A stretch of DNA of 64,000 nucleotides from Sphagnum compactum (GCA_965153455.1 OZ234495.1:15062875-15126874); one strand, 5' to 3'. Numbered from the stretch's first letter, positions 35,001 to 46,745 are shown. Numbers and translations: made by a program. The notes: a model not told the origin generated them from the letters alone.

Positions 35001-35271
35001 ATTATTAGTGGGAACCAGTCACCAAATGGTACCACCATCTACCGACACAAGAGATCTGCAGTGCACATCAAGTGGTAGTGAACCCAATTCTCCTACCAGG
35101 GCTCCTCCAACACCTCCCCGACAAAGCATGGCTGGAGGTATAATTGCAGGGGCTTCTGGAGGTAGAGAATTTGGAAGGCAACCGGATTCAATGGCATGTC
35201 AAAGCAAAAAATCACTACAGGAGGCTCCACAAGATGAAACCAGTGAAGCAATGGAGGAAGATGCATCATAA
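32010..35271 (+). CDS. JAZ/TIFY jasmonate-signalling repressor, seven exons
   Basis: Exons 32010-32328, 33228-33385, 33510-33874, 34051-34153, 34274-34514, 34651-34714 and 34887-35271 join in frame into 545 codons including the stop; all six introns are GT-AG. Seen: an N-terminal VDFLGV motif (about residues 8-13); a TIFY domain (about 293-326) with TIFYAGMVHVYDDVP and ending IMLIAGRG; a Jas motif (about 398-424) with ELPQARKASLARFLEKRK then VKAPY; and a Ser/Pro-rich tail of about 120 residues. Known for the family: TIFY mediates dimerisation and NINJA binding, while Jas binds MYC factors and the COI1 receptor, giving nuclear repression relieved by jasmonate. The Jas core resembles the Arabidopsis JAZ3 type. 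The start ATG has a strong context (CGCCATGG). The protein is longer than most JAZ proteins (roughly 150-400 residues). No LxLxL EAR motif was seen. Confidence 0.93.
34715..34886 (+). other. Jas intron of the JAZ gene
   Basis: This 172-bp GT-AG intron splits the Arg codon at the end of KRKDR, inside the Jas motif. That is the position conserved in many plant JAZ genes. If retained, translation continues as YDIDFFSVQQRS and stops at 34752-34754, removing the end of the Jas motif and the whole C-terminal tail. Confidence 0.8.
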
Positions 35272-36240
35272 CATTTTGCTGTCAGTGCTGTAAGTGTAAT
35301 TCAGTTTCTTTCTCTGTCGCATCTTTATAGCAGTCAGCTCTCAAGTGATAATTGAGATACTTGTGGTTAGCTATAGTGGAACCATTTCATTGTAAACCGT
35401 ATATTAAGGAAAAGGGGGGAAACAATCCTACACAACTTTGAAGAAGGTATTTTAGAGGCACAGGCATTTGAGAATTTCCTCATCATTTGAGAATATAGTT
35501 GGGACTCAGATGTCTTTCAACCAGGTTTACTTTTAGTTCAATTGAGTTATACGCAGTCTTTGAAACTGTAAATACATGGCAGATTTTGCAACAGGTTTCA
35601 AAAGAAAGTCTTATGAACAGAACTTGCCATTGTATAATCTAATGAAAGGACAGGTTGCAAGGGTGCAACTTGTCCACTAACGTCAAATTGATTTTGGGTC
35701 AACCTTGCAGCCCTTTTTTGTAGGCTTTTTCCAAAGACAATTGATTTCTGGTACTCGTAGGGGCCATGTTATTTCAGGGCTTTTTTTTGTTCCGGAGAAT
35801 TCGTTCTGGTGTCTTGTTTTCCCTTCAATGTCCTCGACTTCCTGCATTCTGGGAGTTAGGGAAGTTGGGCAGCAGCTAAGCATTGGGCACTGTTCTAGGG
35901 AAAGAATAATGTTATTATTGTAAGTGAGAAGGAGTTGGTCCATATTGGGTGGGGGACATTGCACTGTTCATCCAGCAATATTCTACACCAAAGTCTTATT
36001 CTGAAAACAACATTTGTGACCAGTGTACTACACGTTATGGAATCTTGAACACACTTCAGGGAAGGCATACACACACATCGAATGAGAGCTGAAAACTTTG
36101 GTACCTATCTGATTATACTCACAGCTGACTTAGTCTGGTGATGAAATCATTTTCCTTCGTAGTGTGCAAAGGGTTTATAGGCACTCCAAGTGTCGAACTC
36201 TGTCCTCAAAACATCATCCAGAGACAAGTCATGAAACCGG
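35272..36240 (+). other. 3' flank of the JAZ gene, including the likely 3' UTR
   Basis: No further coding exon is seen after the TAA at 35269-35271. AT-rich hexamer-like signals (AATAAT near 35905) occur, but a polyadenylation site cannot be chosen from sequence alone. Short frames at 35683-35964 (-) and 35705-35923 (+) are antisense to each other and lack domains. Confidence 0.5.
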
Positions 36241-36261
36241 CACCCACAATTGTACCATGCA

Positions 36262-36335
36262 GGATGGATATTGTGTCGTGGACAGGAAACACTTTTTCCT
36301 ACATGGATGGATGTAGTAGGATGGATGGTTTGTGG
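36262..36335 (+). repeat. Dispersed GGATGG repeat family, copy A
   Basis: GGATGGATATTGTG is followed by GGACAGGAAACACTTTTTCC. It matches copies at 36.8 kb (minus), 46.24 kb (plus) and 46.7 kb (minus). A tract of CCTACCTACTTAC-type repeats follows (36385-36510), as it does next to the 46-kb copies. Confidence 0.55.
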
Positions 36336-36756
36336 ACTGGAAAGCACTTTTTTTTTTGGGGTCTCCTTTCCCATAGCCAATAAGGTACTTACTAACTACA
36401 AACCACCTACCTGCATCTACCTACTTACTAGTAGCCACTGAGTGCCTTACCTTGCTACATAGGTAACCACTTACAATTCCTACCTACTTACCCACTTCTA
36501 TAGATAAGGTAGTTAGCGCCTTGGAGGAACCAGAAGGGGCATGGGTACCATGGTAAAAACCTCCAAGGTTTTTTGGGTTTGCTTTTAAACTATCCTTAAG
36601 ACTAAATTGAATTATGTAACCCAGCAACCACCAGTGCACTGCACACTACCTAGTTAACTAACTACCTGAGGTTAAGTCAGGGTACAGAGAATGTAAGTGA
36701 TTACTATCTAGGTGCTACTAGGTAGTAGTAGTTAGATACATGTGGATGGTTGTTGA

Positions 36757-36845
36757 TACATTGTTGACCACTGTGGTTAGCTATGGGTCAGGAATACAAC
36801 GAAAGAGTTTTTTTTCCTATCCACACATCATCCATGTTGGTTTAC
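36757..36845 (-). repeat. Dispersed GGATGG repeat family, copy B
   Basis: Read on the minus strand: GGATGATGTGTGGATAGGAAA, then CTCTTTCG, then CATAGCTAACCACAGTGG. This is the same order of blocks as the other copies. Confidence 0.55.
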
Positions 36846-36849
36846 TCCG

Positions 36850-38670
36850 GCCAACTAAAATCAAGGTCTCCAGGTTCATCCAAGTTCATCCACAATTGAG
36901 TCACAAGGGCGTTTGTTTCCAGTGGGGTGGCGCGGGTGGGGTGCACTGGAGGCTGCTTGGTCACATAATCTGTATGGACATGCCACCATCCTTGGGATGA
37001 GGTTCCCGTCTTCATGTCCTCACTTTCTTGCCTGCAAAATATTTTAAGAAGTAGTAGTATGTATCAGAAAAAAAAAGGCACGGACCCTTTCTTTCTAGTG
37101 TGTTGCGGAAACTTTCAAAGTCAAGTCAGTAAAGCATGGATGGATTAGGTCAATGTCCTAAAGAATAGGTTTCTTTTTGTGTCATTGGGACAAATTGTTA
37201 GCGTGCGAAAAAACAACGCGTAAATGAGTTGAAAGTATGTTGTGAGGACCCACTCACCAACCCACCCCACCCACACGGGAATAAAGAGGACACATGGAGA
37301 ATACCTTTATAGGCTTCAGAATAGACCTCGTGCACATGAGTGAATCATTGCTTTCCTGAAAGAAAGTGCTCTTCATGTTCATGACTTAGTTTTCCAGGCA
37401 GGCTTGCGCTGTGGATGTGCAGTCTGTGGTCCAAAGCCCAGAGACTTTCGTGACCCAAGTCTGATAAAACTGGGGATGTCTCATTGTCATCGGCCTACTC
37501 AAAAGAAGGAATAAAATATTACCAACCATTATATAAGTAACCTCTTAATAAAAGTGCCCATGCCCTAGCTTCTTCTACACCCATACTCCCAAGTTCCAAC
37601 CCTTGCCATTAGCCTAAGCAACAAATGGCAACCCTTTTAATAATGTTCATCAAATTCAGTCCTTCAAATGCCAACCGTTTTAATGTTCATCAGCATTAAG
37701 TGTATTCCTTAACATGTTTTGGCAAATGTAATGTTCATTCAGCAAATTTAATTTGAAGGATTGAATGAAGCCAAAATCCAGTCCTTCAAATTGAAGCCTA
37801 GTTGTGATTCTTAGTAAATCTAATCCTTCTAGGATACTACCTCATGGGAAAGAGAAATTGTAGTCCTTCAGACCAGAAAGAGATTGAATTGTCAGATCTA
37901 TCCTTAAAGATTGGGTGGACAGTTAAAGGGTCTTTAAGGGACCAATCTTCTGGCTGGGTGGACACCTGAAAGCAGCTGCTTGGGTTAGGCTATAACTTAT
38001 TATACAGCAAGAAACAGCTAGTGCAAAGATGAAGACAGATACAATCTGCACAATTATGGTACACTTATGGTCATACAGACCAAGCCGGGTTGATCTGAAC
38101 CAAAAGAGACTGGGTCATCAATATGGAGCAGTCATCTTCATGAGTCGACGACCTGTGCATGCTCAGTGTCATGTTTCAGCCAAGATCCAAATGTACTATG
38201 CCAACAAACACTTGTCAGCACGTTTTATGCTGAGATTCCAGTTTCCAACGCTTAGCTTCAAAGAAGTGAGAGACAGCCTACTACTACAAACTGTGTTTTT
38301 CAAGGAGAAATCACGCGGTCCAGTCAGACCTTGCAGTGAGGACTGCTTGTAGGTAAATTCGTCAAAGTAAGCTTTGGACACAAGATTGGGCACAGAAATC
38401 AATGTCTCTACCTAGAGAGAAAGTGTTTCATGACCCACTTTCACAACTTTATGAGCGGTGAGGATCCATACCCATGTGTGCCCTGGCTTTCAGGATACAG
38501 ACTCATGTGGATGATGAGGTTTGGACTCTATTCTCGTTTAGATGGATTGCGGAACTGCAACATTGCTTCCGTTGTGGTTAATTTGGCCATTAAGGATATG
38601 AACGTTTTCATCTTGGTGGCCCTCCATGCTTCTGGTTTGCATGTGAATAGGGTAGATGGGCCAGTGATCG
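36850..38670. other. Interval without recognised gene
   Basis: Mixed-composition DNA. Two adjacent plus-strand frames, 38029-38352 (107 codons) and 38430-38762 (110 codons), have no recognised domain, and the end of the second runs into the outer edge of the large inverted repeat. I do not call them genes. Confidence 0.45.
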
Positions 38671-38674
38671 AACA

Positions 38675-41340
38675 CCTTGACCTCCATACTACCCTCCCAC
38701 CTAGTGACCCTACTCATTTAGCTACCCTACTGACCTACATCTTGGCCCTACCTACCACCTAACAACCAACTCCTTATCTACTTATCCTCTATCTTTTTTT
38801 TTTTTGGCTCAACCTCTATCTCATGGTAAAATTTTTATCTTTTCTTCTTGGCTAAACATTTATTTCTATGCAAACCCTGTATTTATTTCTAGCTAAATTT
38901 TTACTTTTCGACAAAACCTCTATCTCTTCTTGGCTAAACTTCTATCTCTTAAAAAAGCTATCTTTTCTTGGCTAAACTTTTACCTCTCAACAAAACTTCT
39001 ATCTTTTTTTAACTAAATTTTTATCTCTTGTCAAAACCTCTATCTTTTCTTAACTAAATTTTTACTTCTCAATAAAACCTTTACCTCTTTGCAAAACCTC
39101 TTTTTTTTTTCACTAAACTTTTATTTAATGACAAAACCTCTTTACTTCTTGGTTAAACTTGTAATTCTTAACAAATCCTTTTTACATCTTAGATAAACAC
39201 CTCTATTTCCTAATTAAACCTTTCCACTACCTAATTAAACTTTTATTTCTTGGCAAAAAAAATTTACTTTCTAACTAAACCTCTTCGTCTCAACAAAACT
39301 CTCTACTAACATGAAGAAGATATGTTAGTGGGTCAAATGTGTAATGAATTGGCAAATTTCTTTAAATGGGTATTGCATTGCCTTAGAATTTGTGGTGTTG
39401 CCAAGAAAAGTTTGCAATACAAATGGGGTATTGTAATATTTTTTCATATTCATTTATTGCAATTAATTTTACATCCAAATTAAGGTATTGCATTTTGTTA
39501 AGTATCCTCAATTTAAGCCTACCAATACAATGGATCTTAACTATGGGATGTACCCCAATCTGAGTGCCCTATGTAATACTTGCAATTGTGGCAAATTTAC
39601 ATTATCATCCAAGGTGTAAAAATAACTAATGCAAATGGGACATCATTACAATACATGTTTATTATATAATTGGAAAGAACTAAGTATTATCACTTTATTG
39701 CAACTATGAAAGCAATTTGTTTCTCATGTATGTAATAATTAGAGTTTTTCTTTTTGCAATATTTTGCATCCCAATGAAAAAAAAACCCCAATGTGAATCG
39801 GATAATGTTCCTTTTGGAAAAAAAAATGAAAAATTGTGACATTGAAACAATGAATTCCTTTTGGTTGTTAAAACTAAGGAGGATTTTACAAAACCTCTAT
39901 TTTACTATCTAACCTTTAGCCAAATTTTGCTACTTCCTATCGTGGATGATTATTAGTCCACCTACTCGAAATATGAAACAAAAAAAAATGGAAATAATTA
40001 ACATTTGTAATAATCATTCATCATTTTTTATAATGTTTAGACTATAGGTATAAACAATACCAATAAAAAAATACAAGCAACATATTGATATTTGGATATC
40101 CTTTAAAAAATGATTATTTAATTTCCAAATTCATATTATATTCTTGTATTTATCCAAATCATTTTCCTCAGCCAAAGAATTTTATTATTTCTTCCCTTTC
40201 ACAAGGAATTTTTATAATTTATTTGAATATATTTTCATTAAAATAAATTGAATATTTTCTATGATAAGTATTAGTTAACAAAAATCTCCATGTATTGTTA
40301 AAACAAAAAATTGATTGGGATTATAATATTTACTACCTTGGTAGTTTCCACCTATATATATTTTCAAATATGTTGAAATTTTCTCCAAAACAACTTTGAA
40401 AATCAAAATTTTGTGAAAGAAATTAATGAATCTTTGAAAGCATTTATAGAACATTTTATTTTCAACCAAAATTCATCAATTATTTGACAAAAGTGTGTTG
40501 AAATTGCCATTACACTACAATGAATGATATTTCAAAGAAAAGGAAATGTAGACATATGTATGTAATGAACCTAAACCACTTTATTTAGTTCCACACAATG
40601 GGATAATACAAATATGTTAATAATTATTTTATATATTTTCAATAGTATTTCAATATTCATTTGATTATTCAGTATTATTAAATTATTGATATTAAATATT
40701 GAGTAGATTTTCAGTATTTAAGTGTTGAATGCTCAATATATTCAATTATGAAATATGAAACATATAACTGAATATTCATTTGTTGAATAATTGATCAATA
40801 TTTACATGAATCATTCAATTATCAATATATTAAACAATGAGATTTAAAGATATTATTCAATATTTGATACGTTCATATTGAAATAGTTCAAATTTTTATT
40901 CAATAAGTCAGGACCGTAGGTCAAAACATTATAAAACCACGGTCCACCTTGATGCACTACCCAACTACCAACTGTTAAAAATGATGCAAAAAAATTAAAT
41001 CCAATTATTGCAAAGAACTTCTCATTAGCTATTTAAACAATATTCAAGGTCTTGATGAAAGGATATGCTAACTCTTAAATGTGGGTATTGCATTTAAGGT
41101 TAATATTTCCAAGGCTTCCATTTCAACTTTGGCCCATTTAATGCATGATGTATGGTTAGTGATACTTAATTTTCTTGGCTAAAATGAATTTCGGCCTTCC
41201 ACATAATGAGTGATATGTATTACATGCAAGTAATACAATTTTGGCCTTACACATAGGGAATGATGGTTGAAAGCTTAAGGTTTTATACTTTCAGCCCACT
41301 TACACCCAATGAAAGATATTGTAACATATGCGGATATTGC
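38675..41340 (+). repeat. Left arm of a giant inverted repeat
   Basis: This arm matches 42965-45507 in inverted orientation. Examples: CCACCTTGATGCACTACC (about 40940) pairs with its inverted relative at about 43710; AAAATCTCCATGTATTGTTA (about 40281) with 43945-43965; CATCCAAATTAAGGTATT (about 39472) with 44798-44816; and CTTCCACATAATGA (about 41196) with 43434-43447. The outer 500 bp (38800-39300) are a degenerate minisatellite of CTAAAC...CAAAACCTCTATC units. Read as protein, the outer ends of both arms give LATL-TYILALPT. Confidence 0.88.
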
Positions 41341-42964
41341 AATTCCATTCCTAGTAAACACAGTGAAAGCATTTTGGTTGATACGTGAATATTGCAATTT
41401 AGTTTTATTACATATTATGGAGGATTTTGGATCATGTGTGGATATTGCAAAAAAATTTGTGTCTTTCACTTAAGTACCATTTATTATTCAAAATACAAGA
41501 TAAAGTGGATCCCATATGTAGGTATTTTACAAAATGAAAAAACATTTTGAACCCAATGATGGTTGCAATACCCACATTCTTTGGCACAAACTCTAATGCA
41601 AAGACCTAGGGGCTAATGTTTTATCCTTATGTTTATTACAAATTGGACTTTAAAACCAAGGCACATTTGCAATAACTTTAATTTATCATAGCAAAATTGT
41701 TGAAAAAGTGTAATGCAAAAAAGTCTTACAAAAGTTTCATCAATAAAATGTTACAAAAATCTGGTGTGTCCATAAAGTCCCAAAACTAAATTATGTACAT
41801 GTTATGCCTCGAATGGGAAACCTTCCTTATCTTCCTCATCACTAATGGAATAGGTTCAATAGTAACTATGCATATTGGGTTGTGTACATGGCATGAATAT
41901 TCAAGGTGAAGTGGATAGCCTTTGACACAAAATCATCCTTTGTGGTGCTACAAATTGTATACAATGCAAATCAATTAGTTTATGCCAAAAAAGAGAGAAA
42001 AGACCAAACTTGAATAAAAGCTTAATAACAAAATATTTGCACACTTACCAAACATGAATAATTTTTTTTATTCGCGGTAAGATGCAATTGCATACATCTC
42101 TTTCAATTGGCACACCTTGAAAAAATTGCTTTTTTCATGCTTGGGGTCCCATGCTACACGTACCTCCATGGTATATGCCACCTTGCTAATTCTAATGAAT
42201 GTAGGAAGGTCATCATCTTTCTCCATGTGGGAAAAAATTGTGTTTGCCCACAACCCATCCAGAAATCCCAAGAACCCTATACAAAAAAGGATAAATGAAC
42301 TTCACTAACACAAGTTTGCATACCTTCGGCATTTGTGCCTCAAACCACAACCTATCAAACTTTGTTGAAGCTTTCTCCATTGCCTTCTCAAATGCTTTGG
42401 CTTCATTACACTTTTGCTACACATATGCATTGCCTAGGATGCATGCAAACATTCATTGTAGGATGGTCTTGCCATCTTAGGCCCTCTTTGTGAATGGAAA
42501 AGTGCTTGGATTTGCCTGTTGGTAAGGTCAAGGAATGGTCCTTCTCCACATACTTGTGGAGAAGCCACTTGGTTGCAAATGACTCCCTGCATTCCCAATT
42601 ACATCCCAATCTACACCTTTTTTTGTTATGGCACAAGGGGCAATGGTGCCAAGTGTGTCCTCATTTGTAGAATCTAAAGTGTCCTAAACATCTTTCTTAT
42701 AATCATCTAAAGAATCAGTGCTAGTTTATTTTAACAGAACATGACAAAAAAAAATTGTCATTTTTTCTATTCTTATTGCAAATATTGTTTGAAATATTTT
42801 TTAAAAACCCCACCTTCCACTCACATGGAGAAGAGGGTGGGGTGAATCTAAAACCAATAAATGTGAAATAAAAAGCAAATCGAAAGAAATGAAAAAATGC
42901 GATAAGGAAATTGTACTCTCTTGTAAGTACGATAATAATACATTGTTGTATTAGTTCCATATTA
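41341..42964. other. Loop of the giant inverted repeat
   Basis: This DNA is unique to the centre and not repeated in the arms. It contains a decayed minus-strand coding region (42068-42640). The rest is AT-rich. Confidence 0.7.
42068..42640 (-). pseudogene. Decayed coding region with a C2H2-like motif in the inverted-repeat loop
   Basis: On the minus strand, the frame 42636-42406 reads CNWECRESFATKWLLHKYVEKDH. This looks like a C2H2-type finger (Cys pair, Phe, Leu, His pair) with irregular spacing (C-x3-C-x10-H-x6-H). Downstream, a shifted frame gives KAFEKAMEKASTKFDRLWFE, and 42271-42068 gives GFLDGLWANTIF and related sequence. Frame changes and stops mark it as a relic. I do not recognise the family; being enclosed by long inverted arms, it may be a cargo or transposition protein of that element. 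Confidence 0.4.
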
Positions 42965-45507
42965 GTTCCATAAATATACATATGTTCCAAGATCCTTCAT
43001 TGTGTATAAGTGGGCCAAAACTATAATACATGTAGATTTCAACCATCCTTGAATGTGTGTAAGTTGGTTGGAATTGTAATATTTTCATATAATACATACC
43101 ATAATACCTTGGCGGCTTCAGCATAAATTAAATTATTTTTTCATTTGTCAATTTTTAAAATAAATTTACATCCCGAAAATTCCAAAAAAGTTCTTACGAT
43201 GTAAAAGTTTGGTCTCTCTGGTTGTCTTGAAGGGAAGATACTGAATAGAGGTCCACTTGACCACTAAAATAGTTCAAATTGTTTGAAACAAAGGTACCTT
43301 ATAATAAATTTATTATTTATTGTTGAATTTTTTTGAATTAAATTAAAACCCAAGGGAAGAAGCATGAAACTAAATTAAATTAATTATTCAACATTCACAT
43401 CTCAAATCTACCAAGGTACTAAAGTATCCTTCATTATGTGGAAGGCTGAAATTCATTTTAGCCAAGAAAATTAGATATCTCTAACTATATACATCATGCA
43501 TTAAATGGGCAAAGTCAAAATGGAATTGTTGGAAATATTGACCCCAAGTGCAATACCCACATTCAAGGGTTAGCATATATTTCATGAAGACCTTGAATAT
43601 TGCATAAATAATTAATGAGAAGTTCCTTGCAATAATTGCATTTAGTTTTTTTGCATCATTTTCAACGGTTGTAGGGTTAGATGGAATGATGAATAAGTAG
43701 GTGGGTAGTGCACCAAGGTGGTCTTCAACACATGTTTGGCAATTAATTAAATAATTGTGAATGAAAATCAAATATTCTCAAAATATTTTCAAAGATTCAT
43801 TAATTGCCTTCCAAACAATTTGGTTTTCAACATTTTTTGGGGGAGTATTTTGGGTGAAACTTTCAACATATTTGAAAATAATATAATTAATGTTAAAGCT
43901 ACCAAGGTACCATGATATTATAATCTTAATCAAAATTTGTGTTATAACAATACATGGAGATTTTTGTCAACAATTTAGGTATTCAATGATATTCAATTCA
44001 ATTTTATTAAAATATAATTAAATAAATTATAAAATTCATTGTGAAAGGGAAAATTTAATAAATCCTTTTGTTTGGGGAAAAAGAAGTAGATAAATACAAA
44101 ACTATAATGTCAATTTGAAATAAATTATGTAATCATTTTTTAGAAATCCAATTACTATGAGCTTGTTCATATTTTTTTTTATTCTTATTATTTATACCTA
44201 TAATTTAATCATTGTAAAAATGAATATATTAGGTAAACTAAATAATTAATGATTTTTACAAATGTTAATTATTTTTGGGGCTTTCTTTTTCCATTTTTTG
44301 AAGTAGGTGGATTAATAATCATCCACAAAAGGAAGTAGCCAAATTTGGCTAAAGGTTTAATAGTAAAATAAAAGTTTCAAAATTCTTGCTTAGTCCTAAC
44401 AACCAATAGGAACTCATTATTTGAATATTGTGATTTTTTCATTTTTTCCCCTAAAAGAAGCATTTTTTTATTCACACTATGGTTTTTTTAATCACCATAA
44501 TGCAAAAATTATCAAAAGAAAAACATTCATTATTAACATACATAAACAAAACCATCTTAAGACTACCTTCATAGTTGCAATAAAATGACAATACTCAGTT
44601 ATTTCATCCCATAAAACAAACATGTATTGTAATAATGTTGTCCCATTTGCATTAATTATATGTACTCTTCGGATGATAATATAAACTCACCACAATTGCA
44701 AGTATTACATAAGGCTCTCAAATTGGGGTACATTCCAAAATTAACAACCATTGTATTGGTAGGCTTAAATTGAAGATACTTTAAAAAATGAAATACCTTA
44801 ATTTGGATGTAAATTTAATTGCAACAAATGAATAAAAAAAACGTATTACAATATCCCAATTTGAATTGGTAACTTTTATTGGCAATTCCATAAACTCTAA
44901 AGCAATAAAATACTCGCGTAAAGAGAATTATTAACTCATTACGCATTTGACCCATTAGCAATATCCATTTCACGTTAGTAAAGAGGTTTTATTGAAAGGT
45001 AGACGTTTAATTAAGAAGTAAAAAAGTTTTGTCAAAAAATAAAGTTTAGCTAGGGAGTAGAAAGGTTTTGTCGAGAGATAAAGGTTTAGCCAATAAGTAT
45101 AGAGGTTTTGTCTAGAAGTAAAGTTTGAATCAAGAAGTAAAGAGACTTTGTTGAAAAGTTTTGTCTAGGGTTAAAAGTTTAGTTAAGAAGATATAAAGGT
45201 TTTTTTGAGAAATAAAAGTTTTTTTGAAAGATAGAGGTTTAGCTAGGCAATAAATACATTTTGTTAAAAGTTAGAAGTTTAGTTATGAAAAAACAGAAGT
45301 TTTACTAAGAAAGGAGTTTAGTTAGGAATATATAAAGGTTTAGTTGAGATGCAAAGGTTTAGTCAAGAAGAGACAAAGGTTTTGCCAAGAGATAGAGAAA
45401 GATAAATGATAGGTAGGTAGTGGGTTTGGGTGTTAGTTGGTAGGTAGGGCTAAGATGTAGGTCGGTAGGGTAGCTAGGTGTGAGGGTAGCACGGAGGTCA
45501 GGGTTAG
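42965..45507 (-). repeat. Right arm of the giant inverted repeat
   Basis: This is the inverted counterpart of 38675-41340. About 310 bp at roughly 43110-43430 have no counterpart in the left arm. They are bordered by ACCTTGG-type sequence on both sides and are either an insertion here or a deletion on the left. The outer part (45000-45410) carries the same degenerate minisatellite in reverse orientation. Confidence 0.88.
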
Positions 45508-45904
45508 GGGAAAAATGACAAAAATAAAAGAAAAAACATATCCAAAGGTCAAGCGCGACAAGGTTGACTGTGATAGAATGTTGGTTAGCACAAGGTCAGG
45601 AACCAGATGAAAAAATGCAACCCATCCTATGGACAGAATGGTCAACTGGTGCATTCATGGGTGCTGGTTTACTCTAGCCTTCCAAAAGGACAAGATACCA
45701 GATAAAATCAGATAATGATATGTTAATTCTTGTTAAAAGTTCCTTGAAATTTGAATAAACTCCTTAGTTCACTAAGGCAATGCTTAAAAACAAGGTAAGG
45801 CATAGTTTTGAAGAATCTCATTGGTCACAGTACACTTCTCTTTGCACCAAGTACAAGCCTACAAACACTATTACAATGCAATTACAACATTTAAGTGCCA
45901 GTTT

Positions 45905-45921
45905 ACTACATGGCTGTTAAT

Positions 45922-45952
<31 letters not shown>

Positions 45953-45995
45953 TATAACGAGTGCCACCCTCGTTTTGTGTTGCTAAGACATGTGC
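45905..45995 (+). pseudogene. Fragment of mitochondrial small-subunit rRNA (NUMT)
   Basis: About 90 bp match the conserved 3' region of small-subunit rRNA, including AGCTCGTGTCGTGAGATG, TTGGGTTAAGTCC, AACGAGTG and CCCTCGTTTTGTGTTGC. TCCTATAACGAG and the TTTTGTGTTGCT...GACATG tail fit plant mitochondrial rrn18 better than the plastid 16S gene. It is far too short to function, and both flanks are unrelated nuclear DNA, so it is a nuclear insertion of mitochondrial DNA. Confidence 0.85.
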
Positions 45996-46235
45996 TTTGA
46001 ATTAAAAGGTCAATTATTAACTACTTAAGACTGACAAAGTTAACTCCACTCCCATTCTGACAATCTGGTTGACCATAAGGGTTTTTTTTTTCAGGCCTAG
46101 GCACAAGCCTATTCCACAAACCCTGTTTATTTGTGTATATTTTCTACAGTAATCCTAGAACCCTTGTCTGTATAGACAGAGTTAAAAGCTAACCAAGATA
46201 TTGATAACCTTGGTTGGGTCCTAATTTCTCAATAC

Positions 46236-46380
46236 ATGGGCCAGAGTGAACAAACAGGCCCCTGCAGACCATGAGGGATGGATGGTGGGTGGACAGAAAA
46301 CAGTTTCTCCATCAGATTCCAGTTCCCCAAGCTAATCAGGGTGGTTAGCTCAGTTGCTGTTTTTATAGCTACCTGCAACG
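46236..46380 (+). repeat. Dispersed GGATGG repeat family, copy C
   Basis: Contains GGATGGATGGTGGG, then GGACAGAAAACAGTTTC, then ATTCCAGTTCCC and GGTGGTTAGCTCAGTTGC. The last block resembles a polymerase III A box. It forms an inverted pair with copy D about 300 bp away. Confidence 0.65.
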
Positions 46381-46499
46381 GGCGACATTGAACCAGCCCC
46401 CACCAGTGCACCATCATCCACTGGATGTCTGTTATGACTCAGTTGTGGATGATCCTCAACTGAGTTACTACCCGGTTTCATCTTGGTGACCCCTTCTGT

Positions 46500-46620
46500 A
46501 AGAAGTAAGTGTAACATATAGACAGGTAGGTAACAAAATAGGGGACTACTAGGTAAGTAGATAGTTTATACATAGTAGGTAGGCGCTGTTTTTACTACCT
46601 ACCTAGTTGGTAGGTAGTAA
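46500..46620. repeat. TAGGTAGG-rich simple repeat between inverted copies
   Basis: Short GTAGGTAGG / CCTACCTAC strings fill the space between the two inverted family copies, as they do beside the 36.3-kb copy. Confidence 0.6.
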
Positions 46621-46745
46621 ATAAAGCATCTGAGCTAACCACCATGGTTAGCTAGTGAACTGGAACCCAACAGGAAACTGTTTCCTGATCACACATCATC
46701 CATCCTTGATGGTGCACTGGTGGGTGCTGGTTCGCTGTGGCCCCT
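46620..46745 (-). repeat. Dispersed GGATGG repeat family, copy D
   Basis: On the minus strand it reads CACCAGTGCACCATC, GGATGGATGATGTG, CAGGAAACAGTTTCC, TTCCAGTTCAC, then GGTGGTTAGCTCAG. This is the same block order as copy C in inverse orientation. Confidence 0.65.

Noticed and set aside
38029-38762. Two adjacent plus-strand frames of 107 and 110 codons
   Set aside because: No recognised domain, no convincing splice link, and the second runs into the giant inverted repeat, so its end is repeat-derived.
45905-45995. Functional or plastid rRNA gene
   Set aside because: Only about 90 bp are present and the bases fit the mitochondrial rather than plastid sequence; it is an inserted fragment.
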